A stretch of DNA of 64,000 nucleotides from Desulfarculus sp. (GTDB taxonomy: Bacteria; Desulfobacterota; Desulfarculia; Desulfarculales; Desulfarculaceae). Positions 30,290 to 39,019 of the stretch are shown one piece after another. The stretch covers positions 1-64,000 of the forward strand of contig QZKP01000006.1 in assembly GCA_003605055.1 (NCBI GenBank), written 5' to 3'. How positions within the stretch are numbered: the first letter of the stretch is position 1; each line of letters starts with the position of its first letter. The notes under the pieces were generated by a model. It had not been told where the DNA came from, searched no databases, and saw only the letters and a list, made by a program, of their open reading frames with translations. Made by a program: the position numbers and the translations under genes.

Positions 30290-32608
30290 ATGGATTGGGA
30301 CAGAAGAACCTTCGTCAAGTTCGCGGTGGGTGCGGTGCTCGGCGTCCATGCCAGCCCCCTGATCCCCAAGTTCATGGACGACACGGCCATCTGGACCCAG
30401 AACTGGAACTGGGTGCCAGTGCCCGAGGACGGTGCGGTGGCCTACGCCAAGACGGTCAACCCCCACACCGGCACCGGCGCCATGGCCAAGCTCATCGACG
30501 GCCGCGTGGAGGGGCTGCGGGCCATCCGGGTGGAGGGCAACCCGGACCACCCCCTGAGCCGGGGCGGCGTGGTCCCTGCCGACGCCTCGGCCCTGCAGCT
30601 GCTCTACAACAACGAGACTCGGGTGGCCAAGCCCCTGCTGCGCAACCGCGCCACGGGCGTCATGACCCAGATCACCTGGCCCCAGGCCCTGGATCTGGTC
30701 GGCGGAAACCTGGCCGAGCTGGCCCAGAAGGGTCAGGCCCACCAGGCGGCGGCCCTGGGCACCGACCCCAGCAGCACCACCGGCCAGATGCTCATGCGCC
30801 TGATGCAGGCCCTGGGCTCGCCCAACGTGGCCTTCACCCCCACCCCGCGCGAGACCATGGCCCTGGCCGGCCTGTTCATGACGGGCCAGCCCTTCCTGGG
30901 CTTTGACCTGGCCAACGCCAACTTCATCGTCTCCTTCGGCACCCCCCTGCTGGAGGGCTTCGGCGCGCCGGTGGCGGTGCGCAAGGCCTTTGCCGGCTGG
31001 CGGGGCTACCCCAAGAACCAGGCCTACCTGGTGCAGATCGAGCCCCGGGCCAGCGTCACCGCCAGCCAGGCCGACCAGTGGATCGCCTGCAAGCCGGGCA
31101 GCGAGGGCGCCGTGGCCCTGGCCATGTGCCGCATCATGATCGAGGAGGGAGTCTACGACCGCGCCGTCGAGTCGGCCTACGGCTGGAACGACGTGGACGG
31201 CATGATGGGCTTCAAGTCCTATCTGATGAAGAGTATTGACCGGGCCAAGGTGGCCAGCCTGGCCGGGGTCTCCCTGCCCAAGCTGGTCAAGATGACCCTG
31301 GCCTTTGCCAAGGCCGACCGGGCGGTGGCGGTCTGCGGGCCGGGCAACTCCGGCGACCCGGGCCGGCTGTACGACTTCATGTCCGTGCTGGCCCTGAACG
31401 CCCTCAAGGGCAACCTGGGCAAACCCGGCGGCGTGGTGGCCCAGCAGCCGCTGCCCCTCAAGTCCCTGGGCGGGGCCCTGCCCGAACCCAAGCAGCCGCC
31501 CCTGGCCGGCAGCGACCGGCCCTTCAGCGTCAACAACGTGCACGACCTGGCCGAGGCCGCCCTGGCCGGCAAGCCCTACGGGCTCAAGACCCTGATCCTC
31601 TGCGGCGGCAACTTCGTCTTCAACGGCCCCCAGGCCAACCTGATGCACGACCTGGCCCGCAAGACGCCTTTTGTAGTGGCCATCACGCCCTACATGGACG
31701 AATCGGCGGCCATGGCCGACCTGGTGCTGCCGTCCACCCACTGGCTGGAGGGCTGGGGCGACAGCACCACCTCCTTTGGCAGCCCAGTGGCCTGCTACGG
31801 CCTGCACCGGCCCCTGGTCAAGGCCGTGGCCGAGGCCAAGGACGCGGGCGACACCCTGCTGGCCCTGGCCCAGCGCCTGGGCGGCCCGGCGGCCGCGGCC
31901 CTGCCCTACAAGAACCTGGCCGAGGCCCTGGCCAAGCGAAGCCAGGCCATGGGCGACTTCAAGAAGCTGGCCGAGACCAGCTACTGGGCCCAGAAGCGGC
32001 CGGCCTACGGCCAGATGCGCTTCAACACCCCCAGCGGCCGCCTGGAGCTGTTCAGCCGCACCCTGCGGCAGCTGGTGAGCAAGGGAGCCGGCGGAGGCCA
32101 GGACCTGGACAAGGCGGTGCGCGCCCTGGGCGTCAAGGGCGGGGCCCAGGCGGCCTTTCTGCCCCACTGGGAAGAGCCGGCGGCCTACGCCGAGGGGGCG
32201 GCCTACCCCCTGATCATGCAGGCGGCGCCCTCCCTGCGCACCACCTGGGGCGACGAGGCCATCACGCCCTACATGGTCAAGATACTGCCCGACACGGTGC
32301 TGGCCAACGCGGACAAGCTGGTGGTGGAGATGAACCCGGCCACCGCCCGCGACCTGCACCTGTACGCGGGAGACATGGTGCTGGTGGAGTCCAGCGCGGG
32401 CAGCCTGACCGCCAAGCTGACCCTGTACGCCGGCGCCGCGCCGGGCATGGTCTTCGTGCCGCTGGGGCTGGGCCACCAGGCCTTCGGCTTCCAGGTGGCC
32501 AAAAAGGGAATGAACTTCAACCGCGCCGTTAAGGTCACCTCTGATCCCATGAGCGGCATGCCCATCTGGGAGCTCACCGGCGTGAGCGTCAAGAAGGTGC
32601 GGGGGTAA
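30290..32608 (+). CDS. qrcB: Menaquinone reductase molybdopterin-oxidoreductase-like subunit QrcB
   Basis: RRTFVKFAVGAVLG twin-Arg leader; RVEGNPDHPLSRG; TWPQALDLVGG; DESAAMADLVLPSTHWLEGWGD; no N-terminal Fe-S cysteine motif. Confidence 0.9.
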   Translation: MDWDRRTFVKFAVGAVLGVHASPLIPKFMDDTAIWTQNWNWVPVPEDGAVAYAKTVNPHTGTGAMAKLIDGRVEGLRAIRVEGNPDHPLSRGGVVPADASALQLLYNNETRVAKPLLRNRATGVMTQITWPQALDLVGGNLAELAQKGQAHQAAALGTDPSSTTGQMLMRLMQALGSPNVAFTPTPRETMALAGLFMTGQPFLGFDLANANFIVSFGTPLLEGFGAPVAVRKAFAGWRGYPKNQAYLVQIEPRASVTASQADQWIACKPGSEGAVALAMCRIMIEEGVYDRAVESAYGWNDVDGMMGFKSYLMKSIDRAKVASLAGVSLPKLVKMTLAFAKADRAVAVCGPGNSGDPGRLYDFMSVLALNALKGNLGKPGGVVAQQPLPLKSLGGALPEPKQPPLAGSDRPFSVNNVHDLAEAALAGKPYGLKTLILCGGNFVFNGPQANLMHDLARKTPFVVAITPYMDESAAMADLVLPSTHWLEGWGDSTTSFGSPVACYGLHRPLVKAVAEAKDAGDTLLALAQRLGGPAAAALPYKNLAEALAKRSQAMGDFKKLAETSYWAQKRPAYGQMRFNTPSGRLELFSRTLRQLVSKGAGGGQDLDKAVRALGVKGGAQAAFLPHWEEPAAYAEGAAYPLIMQAAPSLRTTWGDEAITPYMVKILPDTVLANADKLVVEMNPATARDLHLYAGDMVLVESSAGSLTAKLTLYAGAAPGMVFVPLGLGHQAFGFQVAKKGMNFNRAVKVTSDPMSGMPIWELTGVSVKKVRG

Positions 32609-32611
32609 GCC

Positions 32612-33451
32612 ATGTGGAGAAAAAATCAAGTAAGGTACGGCATGGTCATCGACGTGGACAAGTGCACCGGCTGCGGTGCCTGCTCGGTGGCCTGCATGTC
32701 CGAGAACAACGTCGGGGTGCTGGAGGACGAAACCGAAAAGATCCGCTCCATCACCTGGCTGCGGGTCTATCAGATTGACAACGGCAAGGCCTTCCCGGAA
32801 ACGGAGGTGGCCTTTTTCCCGCGGCCCTGCATGCACTGCCAGGGCGGCGCCTCCGGCTCGCCGGGGCAGGCCTTCTTCCAGGAGGACACCGACCCCCAAG
32901 AGGCGCACACGCCCTGCGTGTCGGTCTGCCCGGCTATCGCCACCGACTACGACGACGCCACCGGCATCGTCAGTCAGATAACCTCCCGCTGTATCGGCTG
33001 CCGGTACTGCGTGGCGGCCTGTCCTTATCACGCCCGCTACTTCAATTGGTACGACGTGCCCTGGCCCCAGGGCACCCCGCGGGGCCTAAGCCCCTTTGTC
33101 TCGCCCCGCATGCGCGGCGTGGTGGAGAAGTGCACCTTCTGCTACCCCCGGCTGCAGCGGGCCAAGAACAAGGCCTTCCTGGGAGGCGGCAAGGTGGGCG
33201 AGATGGACTACCAGACCGCCTGCACCGAGGCCTGCCCCTCCGGGGCCATCACCTTCGGTCAGTTGCAAAACCCGGCCCACAAGGTGCATAAGCTGATCCA
33301 GAGCGAGTTCGCCTTCCGCCTGCTGGAAAAGATGGGCACCAACCCCAAAGTCTATTACATGTCCAAACGCAAGTGGGTCCGGATGATGGCGGATAACCAC
33401 CTCTCTCAGGCCAAGGCCACCCAAGCGGCGGCCTCCGGCGGTCACAAGTAG
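32612..33451 (+). CDS. qrcC: Menaquinone reductase iron-sulfur subunit QrcC
   Basis: DVDKCTGCGACSVACMSENN, CIGCRYCVAACPYHARYFNW, CTEACPSGAI. Confidence 0.92.
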   Translation: MWRKNQVRYGMVIDVDKCTGCGACSVACMSENNVGVLEDETEKIRSITWLRVYQIDNGKAFPETEVAFFPRPCMHCQGGASGSPGQAFFQEDTDPQEAHTPCVSVCPAIATDYDDATGIVSQITSRCIGCRYCVAACPYHARYFNWYDVPWPQGTPRGLSPFVSPRMRGVVEKCTFCYPRLQRAKNKAFLGGGKVGEMDYQTACTEACPSGAITFGQLQNPAHKVHKLIQSEFAFRLLEKMGTNPKVYYMSKRKWVRMMADNHLSQAKATQAAASGGHK

Positions 33452-33463
33452 GCGAGGTCAGCG

Positions 33464-34729
33464 ATGAGAAGATGGTTTGACGATTTACCCAAGTACGCCG
33501 ACGATTCCAGTTGGTGGCCCAATGGTACCACCCGCTGCCGGCCGGAGGTTTTCCTGTTCTGGCTGGGGCTGCCCCTGACCATCATGGCCTACTTCGGCCT
33601 GTCGGCCTTCCTGGTGCTGTTCAAGGGGCTCAACCAGACCAACATGAACGACTACTTCGCCTTCGGCGTGTGGATCGTGGTGGATCTGGCGGTGATCGCC
33701 CTGGGGGCCGGCGCTTTCTTCACCAGCTTCCTGAACTACATCATCGGCAAGACCGAGCTCAAGCCCATCGTCAACGCAGCGGTGCTGATCGGCTTCATTT
33801 GCTACACCGGCGCCATCCTGATGCTGGGCATAGACATCGGCCAGCCCATCCGCGGGTGGTTCGGCTTCTGGCACGCCAACGTACACTCCATGCTCACCGA
33901 GGTGATGTTCTGCATCACCACCTACGCCATCGTGTTGTGCATCGAGCTCTTGCCCTCGGTGCTGGACAACCGCCGCATCGGCAAGGTGCCCGAATTCGGC
34001 ACCTTCAGCCACAATCTGCACACCATCATGATCGTCTTCGCCGCGGCCGGCACCTTCCTGTCCTTCTTCCACCAGGGCTCCCTGGGCGGCATGTTCGGCG
34101 TGCTCTACGCGCGGCCCTTCGCCTACCGCGGACACCTGGGCATCTGGCCCATGACCTTTTTCCTGTTCGTCATGAGCGCCATCGCCGCCGGCCCCTCTTT
34201 CACCACCATGGTCGTGATGATCACCGAAAAGATCACCGGCAAGCGCCTGACCAGCCACAAGGTCAAGATGCTCATGGGCAAGATCAGCGGCTGGCTGCTG
34301 TTGGTGTACATGGTGTGCAAGTCCGTGGACACCCTGTACTGGGCCTTCATCTACCTGCCCAGCAAGGGCCTGAGCGTGGGCCAGATGTACCAGGCGCCCT
34401 ACGGCTCCTGGCTGGTGTGGGCCGAGTTGGGTCTGTTCGGCTGGCTGCCGGCGATCCTACTGCTCACCCCCCGGGTGCGCGAGAGCTACGGCCTGCTGTT
34501 CCTGGCCATGCTGCTCAACTGCATCGGCGTCACCCTCAACCGCTTCATCTTCACCATCCAGAGCCTGGCCCTGCCGGTGATGCCCTTTGAGAAGTTCTTC
34601 TCTTATCTGCCCACCTGGCAGGAGTGGGGCGTGGCCTCCCTGGTGCTGGGCCACGGGCTGTTGATCTTTATGCTGGCCTACCGCTACCTGCCCATCTTCC
34701 CGCAGGAGCCGGAGCTGAACCAGCGCTAA
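33464..34729 (+). CDS. qrcD: Menaquinone reductase integral membrane subunit QrcD (NrfD family)
   Basis: Multi-TM NrfD/PsrC-like protein directly after QrcC. Confidence 0.92.
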   Translation: MRRWFDDLPKYADDSSWWPNGTTRCRPEVFLFWLGLPLTIMAYFGLSAFLVLFKGLNQTNMNDYFAFGVWIVVDLAVIALGAGAFFTSFLNYIIGKTELKPIVNAAVLIGFICYTGAILMLGIDIGQPIRGWFGFWHANVHSMLTEVMFCITTYAIVLCIELLPSVLDNRRIGKVPEFGTFSHNLHTIMIVFAAAGTFLSFFHQGSLGGMFGVLYARPFAYRGHLGIWPMTFFLFVMSAIAAGPSFTTMVVMITEKITGKRLTSHKVKMLMGKISGWLLLVYMVCKSVDTLYWAFIYLPSKGLSVGQMYQAPYGSWLVWAELGLFGWLPAILLLTPRVRESYGLLFLAMLLNCIGVTLNRFIFTIQSLALPVMPFEKFFSYLPTWQEWGVASLVLGHGLLIFMLAYRYLPIFPQEPELNQR

Positions 34730-34742
34730 GGAGGTATCGGCG

Positions 34743-34904
34743 ATGCTGCCCTTTGTGTTTGAGTGGCATTGGGACATAGGCCATATCGTCTTCTTCGGCC
34801 TGTTCTACGGCGTGGTCTCGGTGGTCTTCGGCGTCCTGGGCCTGACCATCCTCAAGACCATCCTGGACCTCTGGGCGGGGAAGATACATTCGGCTGACCA
34901 CTAA
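34743..34904 (+). CDS. 53-aa single-TM protein at the end of the qrc operon
   Basis: AAGGAGG RBS right after the qrcD stop; MLPFVFEWHWDIGHIVFFGLFYGVVSVVFGVLGLTILKTILDLWAGKIHSADH. Absent from the supplied ORF track. Confidence 0.8.
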   Translation: MLPFVFEWHWDIGHIVFFGLFYGVVSVVFGVLGLTILKTILDLWAGKIHSADH

Positions 34905-34995
34905 GGGCCGCCGGGGCAGGCCCCTCGGCCTGCGGAGCCAGCCTTAACTGAGACCATTGGCGGGGCCCCTCGGCCCCGCCTGGCTTTGGAGCCAC

Positions 34996-35634
34996 ATGCA
35001 GCAGCGGCCGCCCACAGACCTCCAGGGGGTGATCTTCGACCTGGACGGGGTCCTGTTCGACTCCTTGGACAGCAACATAGCCTTCTACAACCACGTGCTG
35101 CGGGCCCTGGGCCTGCCGCCGCGGGCCCACGAGAAGGCCCACATCATCCACCGCGAGGCGGTGCAGGGCTCCCTGCGGGCCCTGGTGGGCGAGGGCGAGC
35201 TCTACGACCGGGCCCTGGAATACTGCCGCACCATGGACTTGGCGCCGTTCATCAAGGACCTGAAGCTCTACCCCGGGGTGATGGACACCGTGCAGGCCCT
35301 GCGCCGGGCGGTGCGCATGGCGGTGGCCACCAACCGCATCATCACCGCCCGCCAGAGCCTGGCCCACTTCGGCCTGCTGGAGCTTTTCGACGAAGTGGTC
35401 ACCCCCAGGGAGGCCGGCGGCGCGCCCAAGCCGGACCCGGCCATGATGTATGAGGTGCTCAAGCGCCTGGGGCTGAGGGCCGAGCAGGTGGTGTACGTGG
35501 GCGACTCCAGCGTGGACCAGGGGCTGTGCCAGGCGGCCGGGGTGCGCCTGGTGGCCTTCCGCAATTCTGAGCTCGCGGCCTGGGCCCACCTGGAGCACCT
35601 CACGGACCTGCCGGCCCTGTTGGGCCTGGCCTAG
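34996..35634 (+). CDS. HAD family hydrolase (phosphoglycolate phosphatase-like)
   Basis: GVIFDLDGVLFDSLDSN, GGAPKPDPAMMYEVL, VVYVGDSSVD. Confidence 0.92.
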   Translation: MQQRPPTDLQGVIFDLDGVLFDSLDSNIAFYNHVLRALGLPPRAHEKAHIIHREAVQGSLRALVGEGELYDRALEYCRTMDLAPFIKDLKLYPGVMDTVQALRRAVRMAVATNRIITARQSLAHFGLLELFDEVVTPREAGGAPKPDPAMMYEVLKRLGLRAEQVVYVGDSSVDQGLCQAAGVRLVAFRNSELAAWAHLEHLTDLPALLGLA

Positions 35635-35707
35635 GCGCCGGGAAAGCCCTTGCCAGGCCCCGGGCCCGGGGATATGCTTGCCGCTAAAATGCCTCAGGGA
35701 GAAGCCA

Positions 35708-36334
35708 GTGTTCATCCGCCACCGCGAGGACAAGAAAAAGAAATCCCTGGTCCGGGAATACCTGGAGGCCCTTATCTGGGCCGTGGTGCTGGCCCTGGTC
35801 ATCCGCACCTGGGGCGTGCAGGCCTTCAAGATCCCCTCCGGCTCCATGAAGCCCACCCTGCTCATCGGCGACCACCTGCTGGTGAGCAAGTCCTCCTACG
35901 GCATCAAGCTGCCCTTCACTGACCAGGTGATCGTGCCCATCGGCGACCCCCAGCGGGGCGACATAGTCGTCTTCCGCTTCCCGGAGGACAAGGACAAGGA
36001 CTTCATCAAGCGCATCATCGGGCTGCCCGGGGAGACGGTGCAGGGCAAGGGGAAGTCCATATTCATCAACGGGCAGCGTCTGGATGAGCACTGGGGGCAG
36101 TACTTGGACGGAAAGCCGCACGCGGACTTCGGGCCGGTCAAGGTGCCCGCCGGCCAGTACTTCGCCATGGGCGACAACCGTGACGAGTCCTATGACTCCC
36201 GTTTCTGGTTCAATAACCGCGGCGGCTTCGTGCCCCGGCAGGACATCCTGGGCAAGGCCTTCATCATCTACTGGTCCTGGGTGGACAACAGATTTGCCGT
36301 GGACTGGAAGCGTATCGGCAGCCTGATCCGCTAG
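35708..36334 (+). CDS. lepB: Signal peptidase I
   Basis: FKIPSGSMKPTLLIGDHLLVSK, RGDIVVFRFPED...DFIKRIIGLPGE, YFAMGDNRDESYDSRFW. Confidence 0.96.
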   Translation: MFIRHREDKKKKSLVREYLEALIWAVVLALVIRTWGVQAFKIPSGSMKPTLLIGDHLLVSKSSYGIKLPFTDQVIVPIGDPQRGDIVVFRFPEDKDKDFIKRIIGLPGETVQGKGKSIFINGQRLDEHWGQYLDGKPHADFGPVKVPAGQYFAMGDNRDESYDSRFWFNNRGGFVPRQDILGKAFIIYWSWVDNRFAVDWKRIGSLIR

Positions 36335-36368
36335 GGCCGGTTCACTCCCCTTACATCCGTCTGAATGG

Positions 36369-36395
36369 CAGCCGCCCCCAGGGGCGGCTGTTTTA
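36369..36395 (+). terminator. Intrinsic terminator after lepB
   Basis: CAGCCGCCCC-CA-GGGGCGGCTG-TTTTA. Confidence 0.8.
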
Positions 36396-36427
36396 TCTGG
36401 GATTCAGCAAGAGGCCAAGCCGCCGGA

Positions 36428-37624
36428 TCAACCCCGGCCCAGGCTGCGCGGGGGGCCTGCGTGCCGGCCCTGCACCGCCGCGGCCAGCATCTGCTCCGGG
36501 GGCAGGGGCGCCAGAGGCGCGAAGGCCAGGGGCCCGGCCGCGCCGGACCGGATGGCCCCGAAGCGCCCGGCCAGGCCCAGGGCCCGGGCCCCGCCCGCAG
36601 TGGCCATGGCCAGGATGGTCTCGGGGTCCAGGCCGGGCCGGGCCGCGGCCAGGGCGGCCATCTCCCGCCAGAGAGACAGGTCCGGGGCCGAGGCCAGGGA
36701 ATCGGTGCCCAGGGCCAGGTTCACGCCCGCGGCCAGCATCGCCTCCACCGGCGCCAGGTTGCCGGTGAGCCCCAGGTTGGAGCGCGGGCACAGGCACAGC
36801 GAGGTTCCCGCCGCGGCCAGGGTCCGTGCGTCCTCGGGGCGGAGTTGCACCCCGTGCACGGCCAGGGTGTGCTGGTCCAGCAGGCCCAGGGACTGCACCT
36901 GGCCCAGGGGCGTGGCCGCCCGCAGGTCCAACTGGCTGCGCTGCAGGCCCCGCGCGGCCAGGAAGGCCTCCAGCCGCCGGCCCTGCTCGCCCGCGCCGGC
37001 CATGAACTCCATCTCGGCCCGGGACTCGGCCAGGTGCAGGCAGAAGGGCAGGTCTCCGGCCTGGCGCTTGAGGGCCTGCAGCCGGCCGGCCGGCACCGAG
37101 TAGGGCGCGTGGGCGGCCACGGCCGCGCCGCTGAGCAGGGGCCCCTGCCACTCATAGCCGGGCGGGGGAGGGGGCGCCTTGCTGGGGCCCAGGGCCTCGA
37201 AGAAGGACACGGCCGAGACCCCGGCCTGAGCCAAGGCGGCCCGCGCCTGGCCGGTGTTGGTGATGTCGCCCACCAGGGCCGTGCCGTCCGCGGCCAGGGC
37301 CGCGGCCGCGGCGCGGGTGGCCGCGGCGCCGTTCACGCGCAGGGTGTCCGGCCGCAGGGCCACCAACTGCTCCAGCCAGGCCACGAAGTCCCCGGCCGGC
37401 GGCGCCAGGCTGGTCAGGCCCGACAGCTCCAGGTGGGTGTGGGCGTTGACCAGGCCCGGCAGGAGCAGGCCCTGGCCCAGCTCCACCCGCTCCGCGCCGG
37501 CCGGCGGCCGCTCCTGCACGCCCCGCACCCAGCCGCCGGCCATGAGCACCCAGGCGTTCTCACGCAGGTCGCCCGGGCCGCACCAGACCCAGCGGGCGGT
37601 GTATGCCACAGCCGCGGGGTTCAT
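36428..37624 (-). CDS. Amidohydrolase, probable aminodeoxyfutalosine deaminase (MqnX-like)
   Basis: LLLPGLVNAHTHLELSGL, AHAPYSVPAGRL, CPRSNLGLTGNLAPVEAMLAAGVNLALGTDSLAS; adjacent to mqnC/mqnE. Confidence 0.8.
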   Translation of the reverse strand: MNPAAVAYTARWVWCGPGDLRENAWVLMAGGWVRGVQERPPAGAERVELGQGLLLPGLVNAHTHLELSGLTSLAPPAGDFVAWLEQLVALRPDTLRVNGAAATRAAAAALAADGTALVGDITNTGQARAALAQAGVSAVSFFEALGPSKAPPPPPGYEWQGPLLSGAAVAAHAPYSVPAGRLQALKRQAGDLPFCLHLAESRAEMEFMAGAGEQGRRLEAFLAARGLQRSQLDLRAATPLGQVQSLGLLDQHTLAVHGVQLRPEDARTLAAAGTSLCLCPRSNLGLTGNLAPVEAMLAAGVNLALGTDSLASAPDLSLWREMAALAAARPGLDPETILAMATAGGARALGLAGRFGAIRSGAAGPLAFAPLAPLPPEQMLAAAVQGRHAGPPRSLGRG

Positions 37625-37711
37625 GCCCGCCACCTCGCAGGTCGTTCCCGCGCTGCCCATGGGCAAAGAAAGAGAGGTTTGGAAAAGGGAACGCACTGGC
37701 GGCGAGGTGCA

Positions 37712-37735
37712 GCGGCGGGGTTTACCCCCGCCCGT
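37712..37735. repeat. REP-like palindrome, copy 1
   Basis: GCGGCGGGGTTTACCCCCGCCCGT in the mqnC-mqnX gap; similar to 37825..37848. Confidence 0.6.
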
Positions 37736-37824
37736 CCTGGCCCTGCTCCGCAGGGTAGGCAGCGAACTGAAAAATCGGACCACCGCGCCGGGAGGGAGGC
37801 TCCACTTTTTCCAGACCAAGATGC

Positions 37825-37848
37825 GGGGGCGGGGTTTATCCCCGCCCA
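37825..37848. repeat. REP-like palindrome, copy 2
   Basis: GGGGGCGGGGTTTATCCCCGCCCA. Confidence 0.6.
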
Positions 37849-37891
37849 CGTCGGCTCTGATCCGCGGCCAGGCATGCGGCTATGCCCGGGC

Positions 37892-39019
37892 CTAGGCCTG
37901 CCCGGCCTGGCCCCGGGCCGCCGCCACCGGCCGGTAAAAGGTGTCGCGCTGCAGGGCCGCAAAGCCCATGTCCTGGGCCAGGCGCACCAGCTCCTCCCGG
38001 GGCAGGCGGAAGCAGACTCCGGCCGCGGCCACCACGTTCTCCTCGATCATGGTGGAGCCCAGGTCGTCGGCCCCGAAGTTTAGGGCCACCTGGGCGATCT
38101 TGGCGCCCTGGGTCACCCAACTGGCCTGCAGGTGCGCGAAGTTGTCCAGGAACAGCCGGCTGATGGCCAGCAGGCGCAGATAGTCCACGGCCGTGGCCGG
38201 CGGGGTGCCGGCCAGGGCGGTGTGGTCCGGCTGGAAGCTCCAGGGGATGAAGGCGGTGAAGCGACCCCGGCCCTGGGCCAGGCTCTCATCCTGCAAGGCG
38301 CGCAGCCGCGCCAGGTGCTCTATGCGCTCGGCCGGCGTCTCCACGCTGCCGAACATCATGGTGGCCGTGGTCATGAGGCCCTTGGCGTGGGCCAGGCGCA
38401 TCACCTCCAGCCACTCATCGGCCGTGCACTTGCCCGGCGCCACCAGCCACCGCACCCGCTCCACCAGTATCTCGGCTCCGCCGCCGGGTATGGAGCCCAG
38501 GCCGGCTTCCAGGAGCCGGTCCAAGGCCTCGCCCAGGCTCAGGCCGTCCAGGCGGGCCATGTGCACCACCTCGGGCGGGGACAGGCCGTGGATGTGGATG
38601 GGGAAGTTCTCTTTGATGAAGCGGAAGGTGTCGCAGATGGCCGTTATGCCTATCTCCGGGTGCAGGCCGCCCTGGATCAGGATGTGGGTGCCGCCCAGGT
38701 CCAGGGTCTCCTGTATCTTGCGGGTCAGCTCATCGCGCCCCAGCACGTAGCCCTGGGCGTGGCCCGGCGGCCGGAAAAAGGCGCAGAAGCGGCAGCCCGA
38801 GATGCAGACGTTGGTGAAATTGATGTTGCGGTCCACCGCGTAGGTGACTGTCGGCGCCGGGTTGTGGCGCAGGCGGGCCGCAAAGGCCAGGCGGCCCAGG
38901 GTCAGTAGCTCGGCCCGGGTCAGCAGGGCCTCGGCCTGGGCCGGGCTCAGGCGCCGGCCCTCCTCGGCCGCGGTCAGGGCGCCCTCCAGCGGGCCGCGTG
39001 GGGCCCGGGCCGGCTGCAT
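37892..39019 (-). CDS. mqnC: Cyclic dehypoxanthinyl futalosine synthase MqnC (radical SAM)
   Basis: NINFTNVCISGCRFCAFFRPPGHAQGYVL (CxxxCxxC), GGLHPEIGI, FGADDLGSTMIEENVV. Confidence 0.93.
   Translation of the reverse strand: MQPARAPRGPLEGALTAAEEGRRLSPAQAEALLTRAELLTLGRLAFAARLRHNPAPTVTYAVDRNINFTNVCISGCRFCAFFRPPGHAQGYVLGRDELTRKIQETLDLGGTHILIQGGLHPEIGITAICDTFRFIKENFPIHIHGLSPPEVVHMARLDGLSLGEALDRLLEAGLGSIPGGGAEILVERVRWLVAPGKCTADEWLEVMRLAHAKGLMTTATMMFGSVETPAERIEHLARLRALQDESLAQGRGRFTAFIPWSFQPDHTALAGTPPATAVDYLRLLAISRLFLDNFAHLQASWVTQGAKIAQVALNFGADDLGSTMIEENVVAAAGVCFRLPREELVRLAQDMGFAALQRDTFYRPVAAARGQAGQA

Noticed and set aside
30281-33031. 916-aa minus-strand ORF opposite qrcBC
   Set aside because: Antisense artefact over well-supported qrc genes.
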